A stretch of DNA of 64,000 nt from JADJYF01 sp965278995 (GCA_965278995.1 OZ257136.1:5394001-5458000); one strand, 5' to 3'. Positions 44,114-53,254 are shown, counted from the stretch's first letter. Numbers and translations: made by a program. The notes: generated from the letters alone by a model not told the origin.

Positions 44114-44848
44114 GTGCAGATCGACGTCAACATCCGCAAGAAGCTGCGCTCCGGACCGCGAACTTTCGACCTGGAAGTCGCGTTCCAAACAACCGCACGC
44201 CGGGTCGTTATTTTCGGGCCATCCGGCGCTGGCAAGAGTCTGACCTTGAAGGCAATCGCCGGACTTGTCACCCCGGATCATGGGCATATCCGTATCAGCG
44301 GCGCCACGGTGTTCGATGCAGCTGCGGGTGTCTGCGTCACGCCGCAGCAACGACAACTCGCCTATGTATTCCAGGACTATGCGCTGTTTCCTCATCTGAA
44401 CGTCAGACAAAACGTGGGTTTCGGACTGGCACATGGCTGGTGGAATCCAGGCACCAATCAGCACAACACGGACGTCGAGTACTGGCTCGCTGCTTTCGAT
44501 CTCCTGCCAGTGGCGCATCAACTCCCCGCTGAACTTTCGGGTGGACAACGCCAGCGAACAGCGCTGGCGCGAGCGCTGGTCTCGCGACCACGTTTACTGC
44601 TCCTCGATGAACCATTTGCGGCGATCGACGGCTCGCTTCGTCAGCGGATGCGGCTCGAGCTCGGACATTTGCAGCGCCGCCTCGACTTCCCGATGATCAC
44701 CATCACGCACGATCCGGAGGATGTCGAGATGTTTGGAGAATTGGTCATTCACTTGCTGGACGGTAAGGTGTGCTTCCCAACAGACAAGGATGCCGAATCA
44801 GCCCGACTATTCGAATTCACAAAGCCGCAGTCGAGCGCTGCACCATGA
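44114..44848 (+). CDS. modC: Molybdate ABC transporter ATP-binding protein, short form
   Basis: 244 residues from a GTG at 44114. Walker A GPSGAGKSLTLKAIAG, Q loop FQDYALFPHLNV, signature LSGGQRQRTALARAL, Walker B LLLLDEPFAAID, and the His switch ITHDPEDVE. Classical ModC is about 350 residues with a C-terminal Mop domain; here that domain is missing, so transport is not directly feedback-regulated by bound molybdate. Its stop overlaps the modE start (ATGA). Confidence 0.93.
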   Translation: MQIDVNIRKKLRSGPRTFDLEVAFQTTARRVVIFGPSGAGKSLTLKAIAGLVTPDHGHIRISGATVFDAAAGVCVTPQQRQLAYVFQDYALFPHLNVRQNVGFGLAHGWWNPGTNQHNTDVEYWLAAFDLLPVAHQLPAELSGGQRQRTALARALVSRPRLLLLDEPFAAIDGSLRQRMRLELGHLQRRLDFPMITITHDPEDVEMFGELVIHLLDGKVCFPTDKDAESARLFEFTKPQSSAAP

Positions 44849-45657
44849 GTTCGGGCGATAACGCAATCGAATTGAACGCCTCGATCTGGCTTGAGATCGG
44901 CGGCACCACACTGGGCGGTCGTAATCGAGTTGCTCTGCTCGAGCAGATTGCCGCGAGCGGTTCAATAGTGCGAGCCGCGAAAGCTATCAATCTGAGTTAT
45001 AAGGCCGCCTGGGACGCAATCGACGCAATGAACAATCTCGCTGGAGAACCGCTGGTCGCAAAAGTGACTGGTGGCAAGGGCGGCGGTGGCACGCGCCTGA
45101 CCAGGCGCGGCGAACAATTGGTTGAGAATTTCAAAATCATCGAGCGCGCGCATCAGCGATTCGTCTCGCAGCTTCAACTGCAAGCAGACGGGATCGCTGA
45201 AGATCTGCTGCTCATAAGGACAATGGCCATGAAGACCAGTGCACGAAATCAGTTCCTAGGCAAAGTAAAGTCGCTGACGCGCGGCAGCGTCAATGACGAG
45301 ATTTCACTCGAGATCGCCGGCGGGCAGGAAATCATCGCGATCATCACCCATGAAAGTACCGAAAATCTCGGCCTGGCGATTGGAGGCGAGGCATTTGCGC
45401 TGGTGAAGTCGTCATCCATCATTCTGGTAACGGACGAGGCCGGCGCGCAATATTCCGCGCGAAACCGACTGACTGGAACGATATCGAGAATTCAGAGCGG
45501 CGCTGTCAATACGGAAGTTATCATCGACCTGTCGGGAGGTGGAACAGTAGCTGCTGTAGTCACGAACGAAAGTACCAGTGTGCTCGGGCTTGCCGTCGGC
45601 AACCGCGCTTCTGCGATTTTCAAGGCGTCGAGCGTGATAGTCGCTGTTCCGGCTTAG
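44845..45657 (+). CDS. modE: Molybdate-responsive regulator ModE with tandem Mop domains
   Basis: 270 residues starting in the ATGA overlap with modC. N-terminal HTH: LEQIAASGSIVRAAKAINLS, YKAAWDAIDAMNNLAGEPLV and VTGGKGGGGTRLTRRGEQLV. Then two Mop domains (about 130-195 and 205-268): SARNQFLGKVKSLTRGSVND ... SSIILVTD and SARNRLTGTISRIQSGAVNT ... SSVIVAV. Molybdate binding to the di-Mop region converts ModE to its DNA-binding form. Likely regulator of all five palindromes listed. Confidence 0.95.
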   Translation: MSSGDNAIELNASIWLEIGGTTLGGRNRVALLEQIAASGSIVRAAKAINLSYKAAWDAIDAMNNLAGEPLVAKVTGGKGGGGTRLTRRGEQLVENFKIIERAHQRFVSQLQLQADGIAEDLLLIRTMAMKTSARNQFLGKVKSLTRGSVNDEISLEIAGGQEIIAIITHESTENLGLAIGGEAFALVKSSSIILVTDEAGAQYSARNRLTGTISRIQSGAVNTEVIIDLSGGGTVAAVVTNESTSVLGLAVGNRASAIFKASSVIVAVPA

Positions 45658-45986
45658 TTGTTACGTAGGAGAAGTCGCGACGTATTTGAATAAGAACGGC
45701 GTTCCTTGGTGGGTCGTCGACATGAAGTTGACCCTGCTCCCTCAGGAGTAATGGTGTCGATCGGTTTCTGGCTCGCAGATCATCACGGCCGTGCCGCCGC
45801 AATACATTGGTGATCCTCTGAGAGCTCGACGAACCATTCACTTAACTGTCCGTGGAAAAAACGTAACGCCTATTGATGGAAGAGAAGCCTATGGAATGCA
45901 GACGCTTATGTCCATGGTTCCTATGAAAGTGATAGCCGCGTCAGCGACGGGGTTTCTGAGAGCGCCAAGTCGAGCTCCGGACGCTG

Positions 45987-46385
45987 TTACTTCGAAGCGA
46001 ACCAATTCTGACTGCAGGCATTGGCTTCGCGCTCGTAGTACTGGACGAATTCCTGCACCTGTTGCTCAGCTTTATTGCTTGAGCTTCGGGATAAGTGCCG
46101 TTTCCATACGTTGCGTGCAGCAATGAGCCTTTTAAAGATATAGAGTGGCACGTTTTCCCTCGTGGTCCTCAACTGCTGAGGATAAACGCCGGTAGCTACA
46201 TATGGTCGACGATTTCCATTCGGGCCGTAAGTTGAATTCTGCGCAGACCAAAGTGCGTGCGGAAGATACTTGCCCCAGTATTTATCCATCAACATTACGA
46301 TCACGCTCTCGGCCTCAGCATCAGTTACGGGATATAGGGTGCAGAGATAGGCACGTGCCCCTGCGAAAGTAAATCGTGCCGCCAA
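45987..46385 (-). CDS. Hypothetical protein
   Basis: 132 residues, no recognisable family. It contains a tryptophan/tyrosine-rich core (MLMDKYWGKYLPHALWSAQN, YVATGVYPQQLRTT) and a charged helix near the end (KAEQQVQEFVQYYEREANAC). No signal peptide. It lies between the ModE gene and a fossil integrase. The 330 bp from 45658 to 45986 before it hold nothing I can identify. It could be a chance frame. Confidence 0.35.
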   Translation of the reverse strand: MAARFTFAGARAYLCTLYPVTDAEAESVIVMLMDKYWGKYLPHALWSAQNSTYGPNGNRRPYVATGVYPQQLRTTRENVPLYIFKRLIAARNVWKRHLSRSSSNKAEQQVQEFVQYYEREANACSQNWFASK

Positions 46386-46444
46386 TTCATGCCAGGAACG
46401 TACGCTGTCGAATAAACACGAGTACGGGAGTTTTTCCGGAGTTT

Positions 46445-46734
46445 ACTCTGCAAACGTTTTTTGCGGCTTCAAGCAGATTGGGAAATTCGGCGCCAAAATA
46501 ATGCGTCGTGATTTTTCCCGAACGGTGACCGAGAAAGTACTAACGAACTTCATCGCTCACCCCCCCCGGCACGTAGACACCGGCGGAGGTAGGCTTCAAA
46601 ACATGACATCGCACGTGTGGCGGTCCAGCTCGTACCCGTGCGGAGTACCACGCCGAATTGTCCATAGCTTCTATAGGCTTTCTGCGAAAGGTGAACGCAT
46701 TTGAGCGGTGCTGCCCACAAGCACTCGCGAACAC
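46445..46734 (-). pseudogene. Fossil tyrosine integrase, C-terminal fragment
   Basis: On the minus strand FTFRRKPIEAMDNSAWYSAR, HVRCHVLKPTSAG and, after a frameshift and stop, FLGHRSGKITTHYFGAEFPN-LLEAAKNVC align position by position with the intact integrase at 10218 (FTYRGGPITMMNNSAWQAAR, VRVHDLKHTFG, LLGHRSGRITTHYSAAELEN). Only the C-terminal 90 residues are left and a G run of eight or nine has shifted the frame. It marks an older element boundary between the molybdenum block and the defence block. Confidence 0.75.
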
Positions 46735-46780
46735 CGATAGCGTAACCCGATTCAGTGCTACAAGCAGCTATTCGCGCGCT

Positions 46781-47560
46781 TCAACCAAAATAGCTTGCTC
46801 GGCTTTGTTGCTCCTGCCGGAGTGTCTGCAATGCTACTATATTCGAGGTCGCATCAAATCTCTCGATGAAATAAGCGCGATCCGCAGTCTCTAGGATCGT
46901 ATTCGACTGTGTCTCTTCGTCGAGAAAGCTTCGTAGACGCGCTCGGACCGTTGCACTGTCGCGATGAATGTGCCGATTAGTCAAAAGGTCGCGGGCGGCT
47001 GCCGACTCCGTCTCCTCAGCAAGACGCTTCGGCGCGAACACAGGGTCGCGCCGCTCGGCACTTCGAGCAATAAGGATTGTGCGGATGCACCACAGCGCAC
47101 GCTTAGCCAGCAGGATTGAGTTAAGTTCGTCACCGAACCGGGCGAGATACATCCCGAGGTCTTTCGCTCGATCAATCTCACCTTGATAGCTCGATCGGAA
47201 TTGGAAAGCGGACTGAAGCTTCGTTAGATAGTTGTTTGGATCGATAAGAGGCTTCGCTTCCCGCGCCAAGTGGCAGACGAACAGATCGCCGTCGTGCGCA
47301 TGTTGTTGCAATTCATGCCATGGATACACAAAGAGCGAAAGATGACCGGCTGTGACATGGCGGGTCTCCTCGTCTAGGCACACCATGAGAAGATCGGTGT
47401 CGGACCCTTCCGAGTGATCGGCACGAGCGAGGCTCCCGAACAGTAAAGTTGCGACTATGATCATGGTGGCTGACAATGTTCGAGAGGGAGGCGTAATCGT
47501 TGGCGCACATGTCGACTCATGTTGAAGAACGTGGTAACGAAGTTCTTGCGAGAGCTTCAA
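46781..47560 (-). CDS. MNT-type nucleotidyltransferase domain protein
   Basis: 259 residues. Near residue 40 LLFGSLARADHSEGSDTDLL is the GS-x9-D-x-D active-site motif of the polymerase-beta nucleotidyltransferases (minimal NTase group). The remainder is helical with no second known domain. It overlaps the WYL regulator gene by 44 bp at its start, so the two form an operon pointing away from the CBASS genes. An alternative ATG lies at about 47464. It could be a toxin or accessory enzyme of the defence block. No HEPN partner is obvious next to it. Confidence 0.65.
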   Translation of the reverse strand: MKLSQELRYHVLQHESTCAPTITPPSRTLSATMIIVATLLFGSLARADHSEGSDTDLLMVCLDEETRHVTAGHLSLFVYPWHELQQHAHDGDLFVCHLAREAKPLIDPNNYLTKLQSAFQFRSSYQGEIDRAKDLGMYLARFGDELNSILLAKRALWCIRTILIARSAERRDPVFAPKRLAEETESAAARDLLTNRHIHRDSATVRARLRSFLDEETQSNTILETADRAYFIERFDATSNIVALQTLRQEQQSRASYFG

Positions 47561-48437
47561 TGGACATCTTTCGCGCCAATGCGCGGGCCTGGGTCACCTC
47601 ATCGCGGTTCTGTAAAATGATCTGCTGCTTTTCTGGCTTCAGGACACCAGGTTCGACATCTAGATTGTATTCACTCATGAGGTAAAAGCTAAGACTGAGG
47701 CGAAAGGGCCGAATGAGGCGACCATCTGTCATGCCGTGCTCAGCGGCAACGGCGGCTTGACGCTCTGTATTCAGAGATGGGTTTGGCAGGATTACAAGAT
47801 TGATCATGTGAACCCATTCAAAATCAAGGGCCGGGTCCACCGATGCCGCCCGATGATAGTTCACGGATGCGATTCTGTTGAGGTTGTAGTCTCGAAAATC
47901 GTTGTGATCGCGCGACCACGAGCGGACATACCAGCGGCCGGCGCTATGTGCGAGCGCGTGAGGAGCGATGGTCCGCGACGGCTGCATTGAGCCTGTCAGC
48001 GACCCATATTCAATATCAATCTCTCGTTTGTTGCGGATGGCGTCGAGCACGGGCAAGAGCACGGTCGCATCGGTCGGCCGTCGACCTAGCGTCAGGACTT
48101 CGACTGGCGGGATGGCGTCAAACCAAGTGTCCTCTGGCCGCATCCAACGGTTCTCGATGGCGACTAGCTGCAGTAAGTAGCGCTCTATCGTCTCGCCGAT
48201 AAAAGCGGGTGAGAACGACTCCGTACGCCTGTACGCTTTTTCCACTCGGTCATAGTGCAGGTTTCCGGCGGCGAGCTTTTCGTATTGAGCGATGTCAGCA
48301 GATGCCTGCTGGGTTGAAATGCCAAACGTGTCCGCCAAATCGCTTCGATTGAAGCGGCCATCCCAAAAAAGGCGGAAATCAATGAACTCGAGACGTCGAC
48401 GAACCCCCCAGCGCAGTTGCTCGCCGACTTCTTTCAT
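47517..48437 (-). CDS. WYL-domain transcriptional regulator, CapW/BrxR-like
   Basis: 306 residues. N-terminal winged helix (RRLEFIDFRLFWDGRFNRSD, LADTFGISTQQASADIAQYE), a middle dimer region, and a WYL domain (EIDIEYGSLTG ... RTIAPHALAHSAGRWYVRSW). The C-terminal extension (FRLSLSFYLMSEYNLD...) fits CapW/BrxR, the repressors of CBASS and BREX systems. It is divergent from the CBASS operon at 48569. A 12-bp direct repeat flanks the shared promoter region and could be its operator. Confidence 0.85.
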   Translation of the reverse strand: MKEVGEQLRWGVRRRLEFIDFRLFWDGRFNRSDLADTFGISTQQASADIAQYEKLAAGNLHYDRVEKAYRRTESFSPAFIGETIERYLLQLVAIENRWMRPEDTWFDAIPPVEVLTLGRRPTDATVLLPVLDAIRNKREIDIEYGSLTGSMQPSRTIAPHALAHSAGRWYVRSWSRDHNDFRDYNLNRIASVNYHRAASVDPALDFEWVHMINLVILPNPSLNTERQAAVAAEHGMTDGRLIRPFRLSLSFYLMSEYNLDVEPGVLKPEKQQIILQNRDEVTQARALARKMSIEALARTSLPRSST

Positions 48438-48444
48438 ATTTATA

Positions 48445-48456
48445 TCCTGCTAATAA
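48445..48456. repeat. 12-bp direct repeat TCCTGCTAATAA, copy 1
   Basis: An identical copy lies at 48547-48558. The two flank the CBASS promoter between the divergent capW-like and capV genes, a position expected for CapW operators or for autoregulation of the regulator. Confidence 0.5.
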
Positions 48457-48489
48457 TACGACGTTAAAGTATGTATTGCGTCTAGTTAC

Positions 48490-48518
48490 TTGACTAACAG
48501 TCTTGACACGATTATAAC
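48490..48518 (+). promoter_or_regulatory. Putative promoter of the CBASS operon
   Basis: TTGACT (48490-48495), a 17-base spacer, then TATAAC (48513-48518). This gives a near-consensus sigma70 promoter about 50 bp before the capV start at 48569 and between the two 12-bp repeats. Confidence 0.55.
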
Positions 48519-48546
48519 TTATGGGCGGACGCAGGGCTAGTTAACC

Positions 48547-48558
48547 TCCTGCTAATAA
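48547..48558. repeat. 12-bp direct repeat TCCTGCTAATAA, copy 2
   Basis: Lies downstream of the putative -10 box and just ahead of the capV ribosome-binding region, so a repressor bound here would block transcription. Identical to the copy at 48445-48456. Confidence 0.5.
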
Positions 48559-48568
48559 GGTTGTATGC

Positions 48569-49717
48569 ATGGGTTTACTTGAAGAAAATCAATCAGTAGC
48601 GCGCCCTTTTCGCGTTCTTAGTCTTGACGGCGGCGGAATGCGGGGCATCTATACTGCCGCATTCCTTTCCCGACTGATTGACCAATACGCCCGGATCAGA
48701 GGCGAGTCGGCCCTTGATCTTGGTCGTGGATTCGACCTAATCACCGGCACGAGTACCGGTGCGATCGTCGGCTGCGCACTTGCGGTCGGGCGTCCGATGA
48801 CCGAGATCGTGTCGCTCTACAGCGAGCATGGACCGAAGATCTTCCGGCATCGGCTCGCCGGCAAAGTCAGTGCGATATATCGAGCCATGCAGGGCAGCCG
48901 CTTCGTGCGTGAGGGCGACAAAGCGCTTCGAAGTGCGCTGCAAGCAGTGCTCGGCGAAATAACTATGCGCGATGTCTTCGATCGACGCGGCATCTCCCTA
49001 TCCATCCCCGCGGTATTGATGAGCGAGCACCGCGCGTGGGTGTTCAAAAAGACGCCGAAAAGCGGCGTCCGCGATGACCGATACCCGCTAGTAGATGTGT
49101 GCATGGCGACCAGCGCGGCGCCGATCTATCGCTCGCTTGCGGCCATTGATGACCCGAATTCGCCGGGCGGGCCACAGCAGGTGTTTGCGGATGGGGGGCT
49201 ATGGGCTAACAACCCGATCATGGTCGGCCTCGTTGATGCGCTGGCGATCGCGTCATCGAATTGTGCGATTGAGATCTTCTCGCTAGGAACATGTCCAAGA
49301 CCCGAAGGAGATCACCTCAACGCAGAAACCGCCCATCGATCAATGCTGGACTGGAAACTCGGCGCCGACGTTGCACCACTTAGCATATCAGCGCAGGAGT
49401 TTGCCTTCGATCATATGGCGCGACTCTTGGCGAACGCCATTAGCAATTGCGGGCGGTCGATCCGACGGGTACGGTTTCCCAACAAGTCGGTCCCGGCGAG
49501 CATGACGCCTTTTCTGGCGCTCGACGATGCGCGGCCGGAGGCAATGAAGCGCTTGATCGGGCAGGCGCATACCGATGCTGACCTGACCAAAAGCTCCTGC
49601 GACGACCCGAATAGTGAGGATGGTCGGATGATCAAGCGCCTCATGTTCGAAATTCCGGGGATGCCGGCTACCGGCGCGGTTTGGGACCGCATTCCAACCT
49701 CCAATCAGAAAGGATAA
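48569..49717 (+). CDS. capV: CBASS effector, patatin-like phospholipase CapV
   Basis: 382 residues. Patatin motifs: oxyanion loop DGGGMRG (residues 20-26), nucleophile elbow GTSTG (60-64, Ser 62), and the dyad aspartate in ADGGLWANNP (about 208). Length and C-terminal helical region fit CapV, the phospholipase activated by cyclic dinucleotides that degrades the inner membrane on infection. First gene of the CBASS operon, ending 3 bp before the CD-NTase. Confidence 0.92.
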   Translation: MGLLEENQSVARPFRVLSLDGGGMRGIYTAAFLSRLIDQYARIRGESALDLGRGFDLITGTSTGAIVGCALAVGRPMTEIVSLYSEHGPKIFRHRLAGKVSAIYRAMQGSRFVREGDKALRSALQAVLGEITMRDVFDRRGISLSIPAVLMSEHRAWVFKKTPKSGVRDDRYPLVDVCMATSAAPIYRSLAAIDDPNSPGGPQQVFADGGLWANNPIMVGLVDALAIASSNCAIEIFSLGTCPRPEGDHLNAETAHRSMLDWKLGADVAPLSISAQEFAFDHMARLLANAISNCGRSIRRVRFPNKSVPASMTPFLALDDARPEAMKRLIGQAHTDADLTKSSCDDPNSEDGRMIKRLMFEIPGMPATGAVWDRIPTSNQKG

Positions 49718-49720
49718 GCG

Positions 49721-50767
49721 ATGTTCGACTGCTCCAAAGACCTTCGGGCATATCACGATCGGGAGGTTACCCTGCCGAAGAGTGAACAGGACGCGATGCG
49801 CGACCGGCGCAACGCCAACCGCACGCGACTGCGCAACGGGCTTGCCGAGGCGGATAAGCCAGCGCCACTCGAGTTCGTCAAACAGGGCAGCTACGGTATG
49901 AAGACGATGATCCGCGATCCCGCTAATGACTACGACATCGACGACGGCGTCTACTTTCGAAAGGAGGATTTGGTCGGCGAACGCGGGGCCGAGCTGACGA
50001 CGTTGCAGGCTCGTCAAATGGTCCGCGACGCTGTCGATGACGGCAAGTTCAAGACGCCGCCCGAGGTTAGGGCAAATTGCCTGCGCGTTTATTACGAAAA
50101 AGGTTATCACGTGGATCTGCCGGTCTATCGACGCCTTGCGACATCGACGGTTTTCGGCGAAGAGATCCATTATGAACTGGCCGCAAGTAGTGGCTGGAAG
50201 CGATCCGACGCACGGGAAGTGTCGAACTGGTATGAGGACGAGCGGGCGAAGTCGGCTGATGGCGTTCAGCTCCGCCGGATAAATCGCGACCTTAAGAAAT
50301 ATGCCCGAAGCCGCGACAGCTGGCGCGGCTGCATCCTTAGCGGGTTTGGCATCTCGGTACTGGCGACCGAGCGTTTCCGCCACAATGACCGGGATGATCG
50401 GTCACTCTACGATACGATGGTAGCGATCCGTGATCGGCTCAACTGCGACTTACAAGTCCGGCACCCCGTCACGCCCGGCGACTACATCACGAGCGGGCCC
50501 GATGACGCGCGGGCGCGCCGCTTCCGCGATAAGCTCACCGAGGCGATAGACACCCTGCAGCCGCTCTTAAACGCCAACTGCACGCGCGAGCGTGCGCTCA
50601 AGTGTTGGGACAAGGTCTTCGCGACTACCTACTTCAGCGAACGACTTGAGGATGAGCAGCGCGCCGCAGTGACCGCCCCGGCGATCATTACGTCGGCCGG
50701 CTTGCTTTCGCAGACCGCAGCTGCGGCCGCCGCCGTCAGCAGCGCAGGCGGGGGTAGGCATGCCTGA
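49721..50767 (+). CDS. CBASS cGAS/DncV-like nucleotidyltransferase (CD-NTase)
   Basis: 348 residues. Active site: GS in KQGSYGMKTM (56-57), the metal-binding pair in DYDIDDGVYF (Asp 72 and Asp 74), and a third carboxylate in YHVDLPVY (Asp 132). The fold and C-terminal helical bundle match DncV-type enzymes, which make cyclic dinucleotides such as cGAMP. The Ala/Gly-rich tail (SQTAAAAAAVSSAGGGRHA) offers a C-terminus for conjugation by Cap2, as in type II CBASS. The next gene starts 8 bp inside its end. Confidence 0.92.
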   Translation: MFDCSKDLRAYHDREVTLPKSEQDAMRDRRNANRTRLRNGLAEADKPAPLEFVKQGSYGMKTMIRDPANDYDIDDGVYFRKEDLVGERGAELTTLQARQMVRDAVDDGKFKTPPEVRANCLRVYYEKGYHVDLPVYRRLATSTVFGEEIHYELAASSGWKRSDAREVSNWYEDERAKSADGVQLRRINRDLKKYARSRDSWRGCILSGFGISVLATERFRHNDRDDRSLYDTMVAIRDRLNCDLQVRHPVTPGDYITSGPDDARARRFRDKLTEAIDTLQPLLNANCTRERALKCWDKVFATTYFSERLEDEQRAAVTAPAIITSAGLLSQTAAAAAAVSSAGGGRHA

Positions 50768-52594
50768 GAGGGCGATCCAGCTCCGTTGGCGGCAGGCGGC
50801 GCTTCGCCTTGAAGTGACGCTACGCGAGCGAACGGGGCAGGCGCCCGAACGCCTCGACCATGTGACGATCAAGAAGTGCTATCCCACGCGACCCTGGGTC
50901 GCGGCGTGGCGGGTCTGTGTGGCCTTTTCCGACGGCGTGACGCGTCGCATCGATGTGGTCGCTACGGCGGCATTTCCAACTGTGCCGGTCAGGACCGCGC
51001 TTGTCGAGCATCCCGGTTTCATGACCTGGCCGCACGTCGAGAGTGACGGCATACTTTGCTTGCTACCGAACATGGCCGAGTGCGATCCCGATGATCCATC
51101 CGCCGTCGCCGCGAACCTGCTCCATCGATCGGTCCGACTAATCGAAGAGTTACTTGAAGGTTCGATAATCGACCGCGATTTCCGCGAGGAATTTTTGACC
51201 TATTGGGCATACAAGGCGCATTTGTCGGGGACTGCGATTTACAGCCTTCTCGCACCTGCCCCCCCATCGCGGCGCGTCAAGGTCTGGAGGGGCAACGGGT
51301 TAGAAGTCGTCGGCGAGGATACAGAGTCCCTCGTTCAATGGACTCGTCACCGCTTCGGGGGCAAGGTGAACACCACGACCGAGGATTCCGTGTTCATTTG
51401 GCTAGATGAGCCGCTGCTTCCGGCCGCCTACCCGGAGACTGCTTCAGATCTCTACGGCTTGGCGGTAGCAACCAGTGATGAGTCTAGAGCAGTGCTCGAA
51501 GACGCTGCGGCCAACCAACCTGACAACATTATTGCTGTCTTGGGTGCAAACGGCCGTGGTGGAGCCGCCCTGATCGGCGTAAAGGTGCCGAACCCGAAAA
51601 GCCTGAAACGTCATCCGCGGTCAGCGGCTGACCCCCTGTCCACCGGATTCCGGCGCGGTCGAGTACCTCCATCGATTCTGATCAGACGCTTCTTCGGCGC
51701 CGTGCCAGTCATTCGCTCTTCGATTCAACGCGCCGATGCGAATTGGGTTCATGGGCGAGATCGCGATGCCCGGTCACGACGCTTGCTCCAAGCAACCGTT
51801 ATCTTGGTGGGCTGCGGGTCTGTCGGCGCCCCGATCGGCGTTGCGCTGGCGCAAGCCGGTGTAGGGAAGATCGTGCTGGTTGACCATGACATACTGAGCT
51901 GGCCGAATGTCGGTCGGCACCCACTGGGCGCTTCGGCTGTAGGCCGCAACAAGGCCGAAGCACTGGCTGAGCGCCTTCAGACCGACTTTCCTCACCTTCA
52001 GATCGAACACCGCGCCTACGACCTGCATGAACTACTCTCGGCCGAACACCACACTCTTATAGCGGCTGATCTGATTGTCGCAGCAACGGGAAGCTGGGCC
52101 GCAGAGTCAGCTCTTAACCGCTGGCATGTCGATCAGGAACGCACCCGGCCCATTCTCTATTGTTGGACGGAGGCGCATGCCTGCGCCGGACACGGTGCGG
52201 CTATAGCAAAAGTCGGGGCTGCCTACAATGCCAAATCTGCCAAACGGGAGCGCCGGCGTTCAAGGTTGTTGAATGGCCCGAGGGCGGAGACGCCAATCAA
52301 GAAGAGCCTGCATGCGGCGCTCATTATCAGCCCTATGGTCCGATCGAGCTCATTTATGTGACCGCGATGCTTAGTGAGCTTGCCCTCGACTGCCTGCTCC
52401 AGCCACCTGAGCATTCTTCCAGTAGGGTATTCGTCGCGTCGCAAGATCGCATTGCGAATCTCGGCGGCCACTTCAGCGAGTCATGGCTGTTGGCCTACGG
52501 TGAAGAGAGCGTCGGCGTTAAGATTGTCAATCGGCAGTGGTCGCGAACAGAATGTGCGGCATGTGGAGGTACGCAAGCGAACGAAGCGGCTTAG
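50760..52594 (+). pseudogene. cap2: Cap2 E2-E1 fusion (ubiquitin-transfer-like), frameshifted
   Basis: The frame from 50760 encodes an E2-like domain with catalytic Cys 100 in SDGILCLLPN, a linker, and an E1/ThiF domain (ILVGCGSVGAPIGVALAQAG, KIVLVDHD, TGSWAAESALNRWH). At the G4 run 52215-52218 the frame is lost and would end at 52361. The correct continuation GCLQCQICQTGAPAFKVVEW, ACGAHYQPYGPIEL is in the next frame and runs to 52594. Adding one G restores V-G-G-C-L-Q-C. The full protein would be about 610 residues as usual for Cap2, which conjugates CD-NTase. Either a real mutation, slippage control, or a sequencing error. Confidence 0.85.
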
Positions 52595-52720
52595 CTCGGA
52601 AGTTCGGTTTTATCAGACGCGCTACAGTTGAAATTGGTCGTCGTTTGCGCATAGCTGGATCACCGACCTGAAGGCTCATACCCAGCACCGCATATTGTCA
52701 AATCGACCGGCCGAACCGTC
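52561..52720 (+). pseudogene. Decayed Cap3 (JAB isopeptidase) N-terminal remnant
   Basis: An ATG at 52561 inside the end of cap2 opens MWRYASERSGLARKFGFIRR and ATVEIGRRLRIAGSPT, then a stop. One base over, EGSYPAPHIV continues, resembling the family pattern ..SPTEAGG..GSY.GPHIEIV. The frame decays soon after and the zinc-binding JAMM motif is missing. It is in the position expected for cap3, so the CBASS operon seems to have lost its deconjugating protease. The identification is by recalled family pattern only. Confidence 0.45.
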
Positions 52721-52859
52721 CAACATGATCGCAGTGGTTGCAGGCCTCGTCGCAAGCACGCGGCGATTTGCCAAAAGGCGTGACCATCTCATTCCAGGCC
52801 TCCGGAAAGCAGGACCTTCGGCAGAACTAAGACCAAGCCGCCGAGCTGAATATCGACGT

Positions 52860-53099
52860 CCTCTCGCGCTCAGATATACGCCGTAACCAGCCTGGACTTC
52901 GGCGAATGGTCGAGCGCGTTCCGCGATGAAAAGGTGACCACAGTGTTGCTGTATCGCCTGACGAACCACTGCCAATCGTGGCGACTGGTAACGAATCGGT
53001 CCGCCTCAACCTTAGCACCGCCAAGGCCGAGAAGCGCATAAAGCCCTGCGAGCAGACGCGCAAATGGAGCAGGCAAGAGCCGCCGCCGCACGAGATCTA
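52860..53099 (+). pseudogene. IstB-like (IS21 family) ATPase, C-terminal remnant
   Basis: One frame reads VTSLDFGEWSSAFRDEKVTT, VLLYRLTNHCQ and, after a shift, VATGNESVRLNLSTAKAEKR, IKPCEQTRK. This is the typical IstB end (TSNL.F.EW...F.DEKMTTALLDRLTHHC...TGNESYRFKHSTAEAK). Walker motifs and istA are absent. It fills the gap 52,595-53,254 together with the cap3 remnant and suggests that an IS21-type insertion and later deletion destroyed cap3. Confidence 0.65.
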
Positions 53100-53254
53100 A
53101 TGCGAGTAACCCTCGCGTCCCGTAACATCGAGGACGACAACGAGGTAGACTAACCTCTACACTTATTCACAGCCGATCCGCTCATCGGAGGCTCCACGAC
53201 TAGCTCATAATTGAGTCGGCGCAGTGGCTCAGTTTTAACCCGGCGGCGAATCCA

